Source: Demequina lutea (GTDB lineage Bacteria > Actinomycetota > Actinomycetes > Actinomycetales > Demequinaceae). From it: a stretch of 64,000 nucleotides of DNA. Numbering within the stretch: position 1 is the stretch's first letter; the number at the start of each line of letters is the position of its first letter. The notes beneath the pieces were generated by a model. That model saw only the letters and a list, made by a program, of their open reading frames with translations, was not told the origin of the DNA and made no database searches. Below, piece after piece: positions 20,480-29,800 of this stretch. Position numbers and translations under genes: made by a program. Location: positions 1,178,001 to 1,242,000 of the forward strand of contig NZ_JACBZO010000001.1 of NCBI RefSeq assembly GCF_013409005.1, in the 5' to 3' direction.

Positions 20480-21487
20480 ATGAGCGAAGACAGACGGCAG
20501 GCGATATTACGCGCCATCGTCGAAGGCTATGTGGCGACCCACGAGCCGGTCGGCTCGAAGGCCCTTGCCCAAAACTCCTCGCTCGGAGTCTCGCCCGCGA
20601 CTATTCGTAATGACATGGCCGCGCTGGAAGAGGACGGCCTGATTGCACAACCCCACACGTCGGCCGGGCGAATCCCCACCGACAAGGGGTATCGCTACTT
20701 TGTCGACCTGCTCGCGGCCGCGGCGTTCCAGGACAGCCACAGGCGCGCCATTTCGACGTTCTTGTCCGATGCGGTTGACCTGAATGACGTGGTTGAGAGG
20801 TCGGTCAGGCTGCTGAGTCAGCTCACTCGCCAGGTCGCGGTCGTGCAGTACCCGTCGCTCAGGGAGAGCCCTGTTCGCAGGGTCGAGCTCGTGCGGATGG
20901 CGCCAGAGCGCGCGCTCGCGGTCGTCGTGAGCGCCGATGCCCGAGTCGAGCAGGCGTCGCTCGTCGTCCCGCGAGACCTTGCGGATGAGGACTTTGAGCG
21001 CGTTGCCAGGGAGGTCAATGAGATCGCCGCAGGGCTGACGCCCGCGCCTCTTGACCGCGAACTCGCCGAATGGGCGGGCAGGCATCCTTCGTCCCCGTGG
21101 ATTGCCGAGTTGGCATCGGTGGTGTCGAGCGCGGCGCGCGGCGGCACCGTCGAAAGGGTCGTCTTCGCGGGGACAGGCAACCTCACACGGGCAGGCTCCG
21201 ACTTGGGTGCCGACGCCGTGACCTCGGTTCTTGACGCACTTGAGGAACAGGTAGTGCTGTTGCGGTTGTTGCACGAGATGGCAGCCGAGGGACCCGTGGC
21301 CGTCCGCATCGGTTCGGAGACCGGTTACGGTGCGCTCGCGGGTACGTCTATTGTGGCCGCTGGCTACGGGAATCTTGAGTCTCCCTCCCTGTTGGGGGCG
21401 CTCGGGCCGACCCGCATGGATTATCCGGGCACGATGGCTGCGGTCAGGGCCGTCGCCCGTTACTTGTCGAAAGTGGTGGAAGCGTGA
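20480..21487 (+). CDS. hrcA: Heat-inducible transcription repressor HrcA
   Basis: A 335-residue repressor. The ATG at 20480 follows GGGAGG and begins MSEDRRQAILRAIVEGYVATHEPVGSKALA, the canonical HrcA N-terminal winged helix. ATIRNDMAALEEDGLIAQPHTSAGRIPTDKGYRYFVD follows. An upstream in-frame extension crosses the CIRCE site and is rejected. The protein represses heat-shock genes by binding CIRCE, and one such site lies just upstream, so it is autoregulated. The stop overlaps the GTG of dnaJ. Confidence 0.96.
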   Translation: MSEDRRQAILRAIVEGYVATHEPVGSKALAQNSSLGVSPATIRNDMAALEEDGLIAQPHTSAGRIPTDKGYRYFVDLLAAAAFQDSHRRAISTFLSDAVDLNDVVERSVRLLSQLTRQVAVVQYPSLRESPVRRVELVRMAPERALAVVVSADARVEQASLVVPRDLADEDFERVAREVNEIAAGLTPAPLDRELAEWAGRHPSSPWIAELASVVSSAARGGTVERVVFAGTGNLTRAGSDLGADAVTSVLDALEEQVVLLRLLHEMAAEGPVAVRIGSETGYGALAGTSIVAAGYGNLESPSLLGALGPTRMDYPGTMAAVRAVARYLSKVVEA

Positions 21488-22608
21488 AGGACTACTACGC
21501 CGTCCTAGGCGTGGCGCGAAACGCGTCCGAGTCTGAAATCAAGAAGGCCTACCGCAAGCTCGCGCGGGAGTTGCACCCCGACGTCGCGGGGCCAGAGGGC
21601 GAGGAGCGCTTTAAGGAGGTCGCGGCCGCCTACGAGGTGCTGGGCAATGCCGACAAGCGGGCCCAGTTCGACCACGGCGTCGACCCTCGTTCTTCGAATG
21701 GCGGAGCGAGCGCCGGATTCGGCTTTGAGGACATCTTCGAGACCTTCTTCGGTTCCGCGATGGGTGGCTCTTCGCGCAGGGGACCCGCATCCCGCACGCA
21801 GCGCGGCGGGGACACGCTTGTCGAGGTCGAGATCAGTCTCGAAGAGGCCGTCTTCGGGGTCCGCCACGACGTGACCGTCGACCTGGCCGAGACCTGCACC
21901 ACGTGCGGTGGCACGTGCTGTACTCCTGGGACGAAGCCGGCGACCTGCCCGCAGTGCAACGGCAACGGCGTGGTCCAACGCGTCGCCAGGTCACTGCTCG
22001 GCCAGGTCATGACCACCGCGCCATGCCCGCGTTGCGGTGGCTACGGCTCGATCATCGAATCGCCCTGCACCGATTGCTCGGGGCAGGGCCGGTCGCGCGA
22101 ACGTCGCACCGTCCCGATTGACATTCCCTCCGGGGTGGAGACGGGCACGCGCATCAGGATGTCCGGTTCGGGCGACGCGGGGCCTGGGGGCGGGCCGCGC
22201 GGTGACCTCTATGTCGAAATCCGCGAAGGCGCACACAAGACGTTCGAGCGTCGGGGAGACGACTTGCACTGCACGATCGAGTTGCCGATGACCGCGGCCG
22301 CTCTGGGTACCGTCGCCACGGTCGAGACCTTCGACGGTCCCCAGGAAATCGACATCAAGCCGGGCACTCATGCGGGCGCGACGGTCACGCTCAAGGGTCT
22401 TGGCGTGGGCAAGCTTCAGAGGTCGGGCCGCGGCAACCTTCACGTGCACCTCGACATCCTGACGCCCGATGAACTGACGGATGAGCAGTCTGAGCTCTTG
22501 CGCAAGCTCGCCGTGCTTCGCGGCGAGGAGTTCGCCGAGGCGCGGCTGGCGCCCATCGGCGGTGGTGTTTTCGCACGACTGAAGGACGCCTTCCTGGGCA
22601 GGGCCTGA
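21484..22608 (+). CDS. dnaJ: Chaperone DnaJ
   Basis: A 374-residue type I DnaJ. The J domain carries HPD at residues 31-33, followed by a Gly/Phe-rich linker, a zinc-finger domain and the C-terminal substrate-binding domain. Four zinc repeats are visible: CTTCGGTC, CPQCNGNG, CPRCGGYG and CTDCSGQG. The first ends in Cys where Gly is usual (CxxCxGxC), with another Cys next to it. It is coupled to hrcA by a 4-nt overlap and would share the CIRCE control. The 16S rRNA methyltransferase gene rsmE, often next in this string, is absent. Confidence 0.96.
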   Translation: MKDYYAVLGVARNASESEIKKAYRKLARELHPDVAGPEGEERFKEVAAAYEVLGNADKRAQFDHGVDPRSSNGGASAGFGFEDIFETFFGSAMGGSSRRGPASRTQRGGDTLVEVEISLEEAVFGVRHDVTVDLAETCTTCGGTCCTPGTKPATCPQCNGNGVVQRVARSLLGQVMTTAPCPRCGGYGSIIESPCTDCSGQGRSRERRTVPIDIPSGVETGTRIRMSGSGDAGPGGGPRGDLYVEIREGAHKTFERRGDDLHCTIELPMTAAALGTVATVETFDGPQEIDIKPGTHAGATVTLKGLGVGKLQRSGRGNLHVHLDILTPDELTDEQSELLRKLAVLRGEEFAEARLAPIGGGVFARLKDAFLGRA

Positions 22609-22677
22609 TGGCGAGGCGCTGCGCATGAGCGCACGCATGGTCTCGTGGTCCATGCGCCCGTGGTCGGGCACTGGCCA

Positions 22678-22683
22678 TACGCT
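22678..22683 (+). promoter_or_regulatory. Predicted -10 box, leaderless start of HIT gene
   Basis: TACGCT ends 6 nt before the ATG at 22690; no Shine-Dalgarno is present. This suggests that the HIT-phoH-ybeY-CNNM-era block has its own promoter. Confidence 0.45.
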
Positions 22684-22689
22684 AGAGCC

Positions 22690-23028
22690 ATGACCGACTG
22701 CCTCTTTTGCCGCATCGTCGCTGGTGAGATCCCCGCCACCCTGGTCGCGGAGACCGACCGCGTGATTGCCTTTCGTGACATCACACCCAAGGCGCCCGTG
22801 CACGTCCTCGTCGTCCCCAAGACCCACGTCGCGAATGTCACCGAGGCCGCCGCACAGATTCCCGATGTTCTCGCGGAGATGGTTGCCGTCGCCCAACAGG
22901 TGGCCGATGCCGAGTGCGGCGGTGAGTTTCGCCTCGTCTTCAACTCGGGTGAGGCGGCGGGACAGTCCGTCTTCCACGCGCACGCCCACGTCATGGGCGG
23001 CAAGCATCTTGCATGGGAGGACGCGTGA
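22690..23028 (+). CDS. HIT family nucleotide hydrolase
   Basis: A 112-residue HIT-fold protein starting MTDCLFCRIVAGEIPA. The catalytic histidine triad HAHAH (His96, His98, His100) sits in QSVFHAHAHVMGG, and Cys4/Cys7 form the N-terminal CxxC seen in HinT-like members. Such enzymes hydrolyse phosphoramidates of purine nucleotides. The stop overlaps the GTG of phoH by 4 nt. An upstream frame extension begins before the predicted promoter and is not used. Confidence 0.94.
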   Translation: MTDCLFCRIVAGEIPATLVAETDRVIAFRDITPKAPVHVLVVPKTHVANVTEAAAQIPDVLAEMVAVAQQVADAECGGEFRLVFNSGEAAGQSVFHAHAHVMGGKHLAWEDA

Positions 23029-24062
23029 GCACATCTCGCATCTTTGAGATCGACGATGCCGCGGTGATGCTTGGGCTCCTCGGTGCGGGGGACTCGGTTC
23101 TCGCCGAGGTCGAGAGGACATTCCCCGGCGTGAACGTCTTGGTGCGCGGCAATCAGATCTCGTTGTCAGGCCCCGATGCCGCGGTCGCCGCGTGCTCGGC
23201 GGCCCTCGACGAGTTGAGATTGATGGTCGCCTCAGGAGTGTCCCTCACCCCCGAGGTAGCGCGCGAGTCCATGCGGATCATCGGCGAGGCAACCGCCGCG
23301 CAGCAAGAGCGACCCGTGGCCGTGTTGGCGAGGTCGATCCTGTCCTCGCGAGGGCGCACGATCAGGCCAAAGACCGAGGGTCAAGCCGCATATGTTGCCG
23401 CGATCGAGCGCCACACCATCACGTTCGGTATCGGCCCCGCGGGAACGGGCAAGACGTATCTTGCGATGGCCCAAGCGGTCGCCGCCATGCAGTCCAAGCA
23501 GGTGAGTCGGATCATCCTGACGCGCCCGGCCGTCGAGGCGGGGGAGCGCTTGGGGTTCCTGCCGGGCACCTTGTCCGAAAAGATTGACCCGTACTTGCGT
23601 CCGCTGTACGACGCGCTCCACGACATGGTCGACCCCGAGTCGATTCCCAAGCTCATTGAGGCGGGAATCATCGAGGTGGCGCCCCTGGCCTACATGCGTG
23701 GCCGCACTCTCAACGATGCCTTCATCGTGCTCGACGAGGCCCAGAACACGACGCGCGAGCAGATGAAGATGTTCCTCACTCGATTGGGATTCGGGTCGAC
23801 GATGGTCGTGACCGGCGACATTACCCAGGTGGATTTACCAGGTGGAACGCAGTCTGGTCTGCGCGCGGCTCGCGACATTCTCATGGGTGTGGACGACATC
23901 GGGTTCTGTGAGCTCACGGCCCAAGACGTCGTGAGGCACCGGCTCGTGAGCGACATCATCACCGCCTACGAACGCAGCGATGCCGCGCACGCGGCCGCAC
24001 CTCAACGCTCTAGAACAGACGGCCAAAAGCGGCGTTTGCCGCGCCAAGGAGGCGACAGATGA
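23025..24062 (+). CDS. phoH: PhoH family ATPase
   Basis: The GTG at 23025, overlapping the HIT stop, gives a 345-residue protein. The N-terminal part is KH-like (VLVRGNQISLSGPD), and the PhoH ATPase core has Walker A GPAGTGKT at residues 137-144 and Walker B AFIVLDEAQNTT. It is a predicted RNA-related ATPase, usually linked to ybeY as here. The stop overlaps the ybeY ATG. The final ~20 residues are basic and poorly conserved. Confidence 0.94.
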   Translation: MSTSRIFEIDDAAVMLGLLGAGDSVLAEVERTFPGVNVLVRGNQISLSGPDAAVAACSAALDELRLMVASGVSLTPEVARESMRIIGEATAAQQERPVAVLARSILSSRGRTIRPKTEGQAAYVAAIERHTITFGIGPAGTGKTYLAMAQAVAAMQSKQVSRIILTRPAVEAGERLGFLPGTLSEKIDPYLRPLYDALHDMVDPESIPKLIEAGIIEVAPLAYMRGRTLNDAFIVLDEAQNTTREQMKMFLTRLGFGSTMVVTGDITQVDLPGGTQSGLRAARDILMGVDDIGFCELTAQDVVRHRLVSDIITAYERSDAAHAAAPQRSRTDGQKRRLPRQGGDR

Positions 24063-24511
24063 TCGACGTCAACAACGAGACGGATGCGGAGCTCGACGAG
24101 GCCGAGTTCGCCGCTCTCGCCGCGTACGTCCTCGGCGAGATGCACGTCGCGCCAGACGCCGAGTTGGCCATCCTGTTCGTCGACGAGGCCGCGATGGAGG
24201 AGCTCCACGTCAAGTGGATGGACGAGCCAGGCTCCACCGACGTGTTGAGCTTCCCGATGGACGAATTGCGGCCAGGAACGTCCGACCTACCCACCCCTGC
24301 AGGACTGCTCGGGGACATCGTCGTGTGCCCCGCAGTGGCCGCGCGTCAAGCCAAGAACGCGGGCCACTCCGCCGAGGAGGAAATGCTGCTCCTCACGACC
24401 CACGGCATCCTGCACCTGCTCGGCTACGACCACGCCGAGCCTGATGAGGAGAAGGAGATGTTCGAACTGCAGCGCAGGCTTCTCCTGACCTTCCTCGCGC
24501 AGAGGTCATGA
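24059..24511 (+). CDS. ybeY: Endoribonuclease YbeY
   Basis: A 150-residue metalloenzyme of rRNA maturation and quality control. The zinc site HGILHLLGYDH has His115, His119 and His125, and DEPGSTDVLSFPMDE and GDIVVCP are family motifs. It overlaps phoH by 4 nt and the CNNM gene by 4 nt, part of a tightly packed string ending in era. Confidence 0.96.
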   Translation: MIDVNNETDAELDEAEFAALAAYVLGEMHVAPDAELAILFVDEAAMEELHVKWMDEPGSTDVLSFPMDELRPGTSDLPTPAGLLGDIVVCPAVAARQAKNAGHSAEEEMLLLTTHGILHLLGYDHAEPDEEKEMFELQRRLLLTFLAQRS

Positions 24512-25836
24512 GCGGCACCGCCGTCGCGCTCCTCGTATCCTTCGGGGTGGCGAGCCTGATCGGGGCCGCCGTGATGCATGCGATCGTGGCGGCGTTCGAG
24601 CAGCTTCCCTACGCGCGCGAGCGCGTCATGGCCGAGGCGAAGCGGCAGGACGGCAGGCCGACAAGCGCGGCGCGGCTCGCTCGCGATGCGCACCAAACCT
24701 CGAACGCCGCGTCGGTCGTCTACGCGTCCCTCGAGGCCGTCGCACTGGTGGCGTGGAGCGTTCTCGCGTGGACATGGGGAGTCGAGTTGTCGTGGCCGGG
24801 TTGGGTCGTCGCGTTGATCACGATGGCCTTGGCAGCCGCGTATTCGCTGCTTCTCGTGCGCGCGGGTCCTCGCCAGCTGGGGAGGAGCCACCCGGAAGAC
24901 TCCCTGAAGGTGCTCGCTCCTCTTGGCGTGGCGCTCATCGCCCTGTCGACGCCTATTCGGCGCATCGTTCCCGCGCTGCAGATTCGCGCGCTCTCCGAGG
25001 CCGAGGACCTCGTGGAGCAGGCCCAGGGGGCCCTCGAGGACGAAGACGCCGAACTCCTGCGCGGCGTGGTGAATCTGGGCGACACACTGACGCGCGAGGT
25101 CATGGTGCCCCGGACCGACATGATCACGATCGCGACCGGCGCGACCGCGCGAAAGGCGATGCTGCTGTTCATGCGCTCGGGCTTTTCGCGGATTCCCGTG
25201 ATTGGAGATGGCGTCGACGACGTGCTTGGCGTGGTCTATCTCAAGGACGTGGTGCGCGCGACGTGGGACACCGCCGACGCGATCGAACAGCCCGTCGACA
25301 CCCTGATGCGCGAGCCCGAGTTCATTCCCGAGTCGGTGCCCGCCGATGATCTGTTGCGGCGGATGCAGGGCGAGGCGTTCCACATGGCGATCGTGATCGA
25401 CGAGTTTGGCGGAGTCGCAGGCCTGGTCACGATCGAGGACGCCCTCGAGGAGATCGTGGGTGAACTCACCGACGAGCACGACAGGGCGGAACCGCAGGTC
25501 TCCTACCTCGGGGGCGGGCGCTACCGCGTGCCCGCAAGGCTCTCCCTCGACGACCTTGGCGAGCTCTTCGACATCGAGATCGACGAGGACGATGTCGACA
25601 CCGCGGCGGGCCTGCTCGCCAAGGCGCTCGGCAAGGTTCCGATCCCAGGGTCGAGGGCGACGGCGCACGGCTTGGTGTTGCTCGCCGAACGGGCCGAGGG
25701 CAGAAGGCGTAGGCTCACCTGGCTCACGGTGGAAAAGGAAGCCGACGACAACGTCGGCGACGAAGACGAGGCGGCAACCGCTCGCCCGCGCAGCACTCGC
25801 GGCTCTGGCCGCAGGAAGGCGGGCGAAGATGACTGA
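24508..25836 (+). CDS. CNNM/CorC-type transporter-like protein
   Basis: A 442-residue protein with an N-terminal CNNM transmembrane region (about residues 1-150), a pair of CBS domains (from EVMVPRTDMITIATGATA through VAGLVTIEDALEEIVGEL), and a C-terminal CorC_HlyC domain (YRVPARLSLDDLGELFDIEIDEDDVDTAAGLL). The family is implicated in magnesium or cobalt efflux; the older name haemolysin is misleading. The tail is acidic then basic. It overlaps era by 8 nt. Confidence 0.92.
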   Translation: MSGTAVALLVSFGVASLIGAAVMHAIVAAFEQLPYARERVMAEAKRQDGRPTSAARLARDAHQTSNAASVVYASLEAVALVAWSVLAWTWGVELSWPGWVVALITMALAAAYSLLLVRAGPRQLGRSHPEDSLKVLAPLGVALIALSTPIRRIVPALQIRALSEAEDLVEQAQGALEDEDAELLRGVVNLGDTLTREVMVPRTDMITIATGATARKAMLLFMRSGFSRIPVIGDGVDDVLGVVYLKDVVRATWDTADAIEQPVDTLMREPEFIPESVPADDLLRRMQGEAFHMAIVIDEFGGVAGLVTIEDALEEIVGELTDEHDRAEPQVSYLGGGRYRVPARLSLDDLGELFDIEIDEDDVDTAAGLLAKALGKVPIPGSRATAHGLVLLAERAEGRRRRLTWLTVEKEADDNVGDEDEAATARPRSTRGSGRRKAGEDD

Positions 25837-26734
25837 GCACCGCAGTGGATTTGCGGCCTTCGTTGGCCGGCCAAACGTGGGGAAGTCGACCCTCATGAAC
25901 GCGCTGGTGGGGGAGAAGGTGGCGATCATGTCGTCGCGCCCCCAGACCACGCGCAGGGCGATCCGAGGGATTATTACCAGGGACGATGCCCAACTCATCA
26001 TCGTTGACACCCCCGGGCTTCACCGGCCGCGCACGCTGTTGGGCGAGAGGCTCAACGACGTGGTGCGAGAGACGTTTGCCGAGGTGGACGTCATCGGCTT
26101 CTGCCTGCCCGCCGACGAGAAGATCGGCCCAGGAGACGCGTGGATCGCGCGCGAACTGGCGCAGGCCAAGGCCCCCGTCGTCGCGATCGTGACCAAGGTG
26201 GACAAGGTGTCTCGCGACCGCGTGGCGGAGCACCTCATGAAGGTCAGCGAACTCGGCGAGTTCATTGACCTTGTCCCCGTGAGCTCCGTCGAGGGCATCC
26301 AGGTGGACGTTTTGACGGACGTGCTCATCAAGCACCTGCCCAAGGGGGCGGCGCTGTACCCGACGGGTGAGGTCACCGACGAGCCCGAGGACGTCATGAT
26401 CGCGGAGCTCATCCGGGAAGCCGCGCTCGAGGGCGTCCACGACGAGCTTCCCCACTCGATCGCGGTCATCGTCGAGGAGATGGAGGAGCGCCCGCAGGCG
26501 GAAGACGATCCGCGCAGGCCGCTGCTCATCATCCGCGCGCAGCTCTATGTGGAGCGCGACAGCCAGAAGGGCATCATCATCGGCCACGGAGGCGAGCGAC
26601 TGAAGGCCGTCGGTGCCGAGGCGCGAGCGGGAATCGAGCGGCTGCTCGGCCGCAAGGTGTATCTCGACCTGCACATCAAGATTGCTAAGGAGTGGCAGCG
26701 CGATCCCAAGCAGTTGGGGCGCATGGGGTTCTAG
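25829..26734 (+). CDS. era: GTPase Era
   Basis: A 301-residue GTPase that binds 16S rRNA during 30S assembly. The ATG at 25829 lies inside the end of the CNNM gene; a longer in-frame extension is that gene's shadow. G1 is GRPNVGKST (residues 13-21), G3 is DTPG and G4 is TKVD. A C-terminal KH domain carries IIIGHGGERLKAVGAEAR and ends in KEWQRDPKQLGRMGF. It closes the phoH-ybeY-CNNM-era operon. Confidence 0.97.
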   Translation: MTEHRSGFAAFVGRPNVGKSTLMNALVGEKVAIMSSRPQTTRRAIRGIITRDDAQLIIVDTPGLHRPRTLLGERLNDVVRETFAEVDVIGFCLPADEKIGPGDAWIARELAQAKAPVVAIVTKVDKVSRDRVAEHLMKVSELGEFIDLVPVSSVEGIQVDVLTDVLIKHLPKGAALYPTGEVTDEPEDVMIAELIREAALEGVHDELPHSIAVIVEEMEERPQAEDDPRRPLLIIRAQLYVERDSQKGIIIGHGGERLKAVGAEARAGIERLLGRKVYLDLHIKIAKEWQRDPKQLGRMGF

Positions 26735-26837
26735 GTAGCACAGGTTGAACCGGTTCCGCCGGGACTTGTGATCGCGCTCTCACGGTGTCATGATCCCTAC
26801 ACTGGCGTGACCAAAAACCCCGCTGGGGAGGCGTGCA

Positions 26838-29800
26838 ATGACGGACGGACTCGTGACCACTTCTGATGAGGAGGGCGCGCGCGGCGACGACGTGGAAGGT
26901 CGACTCGTCGACCTTGCGGGCGAGCGGTTCTATCGCATCGGCCACTACGACCGCATGAGCCCGTTCTTCATGAGCGTGGTGAGCGATTCGGACCACTGGA
27001 TGTTCCTGTCGAGCAACGGTGGACTCACGGCCGGTCGGCGAGACCCTGACAATGCCCTGTTTCCGTACTACACCGACGACCGCATTCACGATGCGTCCGA
27101 GACCACCGGTTCGATCAGCGTCCTGCGCGTGACTCGCGGTGGACGGACGATGTTGTGGGAGCCGTTCTCGACGCGCCAACAGGGCCTATACCGCTCCGAA
27201 CGTGCGCTCTACAAGAGCGTGTATGGCAACCGCGTGCTCTTCGAGGAGACGAACCACGACCTCGGCCTGGTGTTCCGCTACTCCTGGTCAAACAGCGACG
27301 CGTATGGCTTCGTGCGCCAATCGGAGATTCTCAACACCGCTAAGACGGATGCCTCCGTCGAGCTTCTCGACGGCATTCGCAACATCCTTCCCTCCGGGAT
27401 CAGTCGACGCTTTCAACTGGAATTCAGCACGCTCGTCGACGGCTACAAGCGCACCGAGACGGCCGACGGCACGGACCTCGCGCTGTACCGCCTCAGCTCG
27501 ATTCCGGTGGACACCGCGGAACCCAGCGAGGCGCTGAGGGTGAACGTGGCTTGGACGACGGGCCTCGCATCGGCGAAGGTACTGCTCTCCGAAATCCAAG
27601 TTGACGCCTTCCGCCAAGGTGCGTCGGTCACGGCCGAGACGGACATTCGTGGACGCCGCGGTGCCTATCTGGTCTCTGGGTCGCTCGAACTTGCACCGGG
27701 GGAGTCGGCGGATTGGCTTGTCGTGGCGGAGGTCGAACTCGACGCCTCGCGCGTGCGGTCCCTCATGCGTGACGTGGCCGCGCCGGGGGTCAAAGACCGG
27801 GTCCTGGCCGACGTGAAGCGCGGCACCGCCAACCTTGTGCGCATCGTCGGAGAGACGGACGGGCTGCAGGCCACGGCGGACGAACCGAGCGTGTGGCGCC
27901 ACTTCGCCAACACACTGTTCAACGCGATGCGGGGCGGAATCCCCGCCCACGGCTACGTGGTCTCACGCGATGATCTGCGCGCGTACCTTGCCAAGACCAA
28001 CGCCCCCGTTGGCGTCCGCCACACGGGCTTCCTTGACGCCCTCCCCGCATCGCTGACCCGCGACGACCTGATGGAGCGGGTGGCGGGCGTGGGCGACGTC
28101 GACCTGGAGCGTCTTGCCGCGGAGTACCTGCCGTTGTCCTTCAGCCGCCGTCACGGTGACCCGAGCCGGCCGTGGAACTCCTTCTCGATTCGCCTCAAGG
28201 ACGCCCAGGGGCAGCCGATGTTGAACTACCAAGGCAATTGGCGGGACATCTTCCAGAACTGGGAGGCGCTCGCGCTCTCGTACCCCGACTTCGTCGAGGC
28301 CATGCTCTTCAAGTTCGCCGACTCGTCGACCGTCGACGGCTACAACCCCTACCGCGTGCTGCGCGAGGGTTACGAGTGGGAGGTGATGAATCCCGCGGAC
28401 GAGTGGTCGAACATCGGCTATTGGGGCGACCACCAGGTGATTTACCTGTTGCGCCTGCTCGAGGTCGCCGACCGTTACCGCCCCGGCAGCCTCACCCCGC
28501 TGCTGACGCGCAAGGTGTTCACGTTCGCCGACGTGCCCTACCGCATCCTGCCATATGAGGACCTCCTGCGCGACCCCAGGGACACGATCGACTTCGACCA
28601 AGCCGTGAACGACGCGGCGATGGCGCGAGCGGAACGCATCGGTTCCGACGGCAAGGCGGTCCTGGGTGCCGACGGTGACCTGCTGCGCGCCAACCTCACC
28701 GAGAAGCTGCTGATTGTGGCGTTGTCCAAGCTGTCGAACTTCGTTCCCGGCGGCGGGATCTGGATGAACACGCAGCGCCCCGAGTGGAACGACGCGAACA
28801 ACGCCCTCGTCGGCAACGGCGTGTCGATGGTGACGCTGTGCCATTTGCGTCGCTACCTCGCGTTCCTGGATGAGCAGTTTGCGGCCTCGGGTCTCGACGA
28901 GGTCGAGATTTCGGCGCCGGTCGCCCGGTTCCTGCGCGCGGTCGCCGCGGCCTTCGAGGATCACGCCGACCTCGCGAATGGATCTCACGCAGCGGGCGCC
29001 ATCTCGGACGGCGGCCGCAAGGCTCTGCTGGATCGCCTCGGGGCGGCAGGAACCGCGCATCGCGCGAGTGCCTACGACCCGGCGTCTCGCGGGGTCGATG
29101 CCATGGTCGCGGTGGTGGAGATTCGCGGCTTCATCGAGGTTGCGCTGCGTCACGCCGACCACACGATCGCCACCAATCGCCGCGAAGACGGCCTCTACCA
29201 CTCGTACAACATCATGCGGGTGTCGGACGACGGTATTGCGATCACGCACCTCAAGGAGATGCTCGAGGGCCAGGTGGCCGTGCTCAGTTGCGGACTCCTC
29301 AAGGCCGGAGAGGTCGCGGAGCTACTCGACGCTCTGCGCTCCAGCGAACTGTACCGCGCGGACCAAAACAGCTACACCCTGTACCCAGATCACGAGCTCC
29401 CGCACTTTCTCGAGAAGAACACGCTGCGCGCGGAGGAGCTGGCGGCTTCGGCGCTTCTCAGCGCGATGCTTGAGCGGGGCGACTCGCGCATCGTCTCTCG
29501 CGATGTCGATGGCGACGTCCACTTCAACGCGGCGTTCCGCAACGCGGAGTTCCTGCGCGAGGCGTTGGCTGCGCTTGGCAGCGACGGCGACTGCGACGGC
29601 GACGGCGACGGCGAATACGGCTCGCTCGTGACCGAGGAAAGGGCACAGGTCCTTGACATCTATGAGGCCGTGTTCCAGCACGCTTCCTTCACGGGGCGCT
29701 CGGGGACCTTCTACAAGTACGAGGGTCTCGGATCGATCTACTGGCACATGGTCTCCAAGCTTCTCCTCGCCGTGGACGAGGCGCGCCTCGGTGCGCTGCA

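Noticed and set aside
22634-22656. 7-bp hairpin after dnaJ (CGCATGG/CCATGCG)
   Set aside because: No U-tract on either strand and a short stem; not enough for a terminator call.
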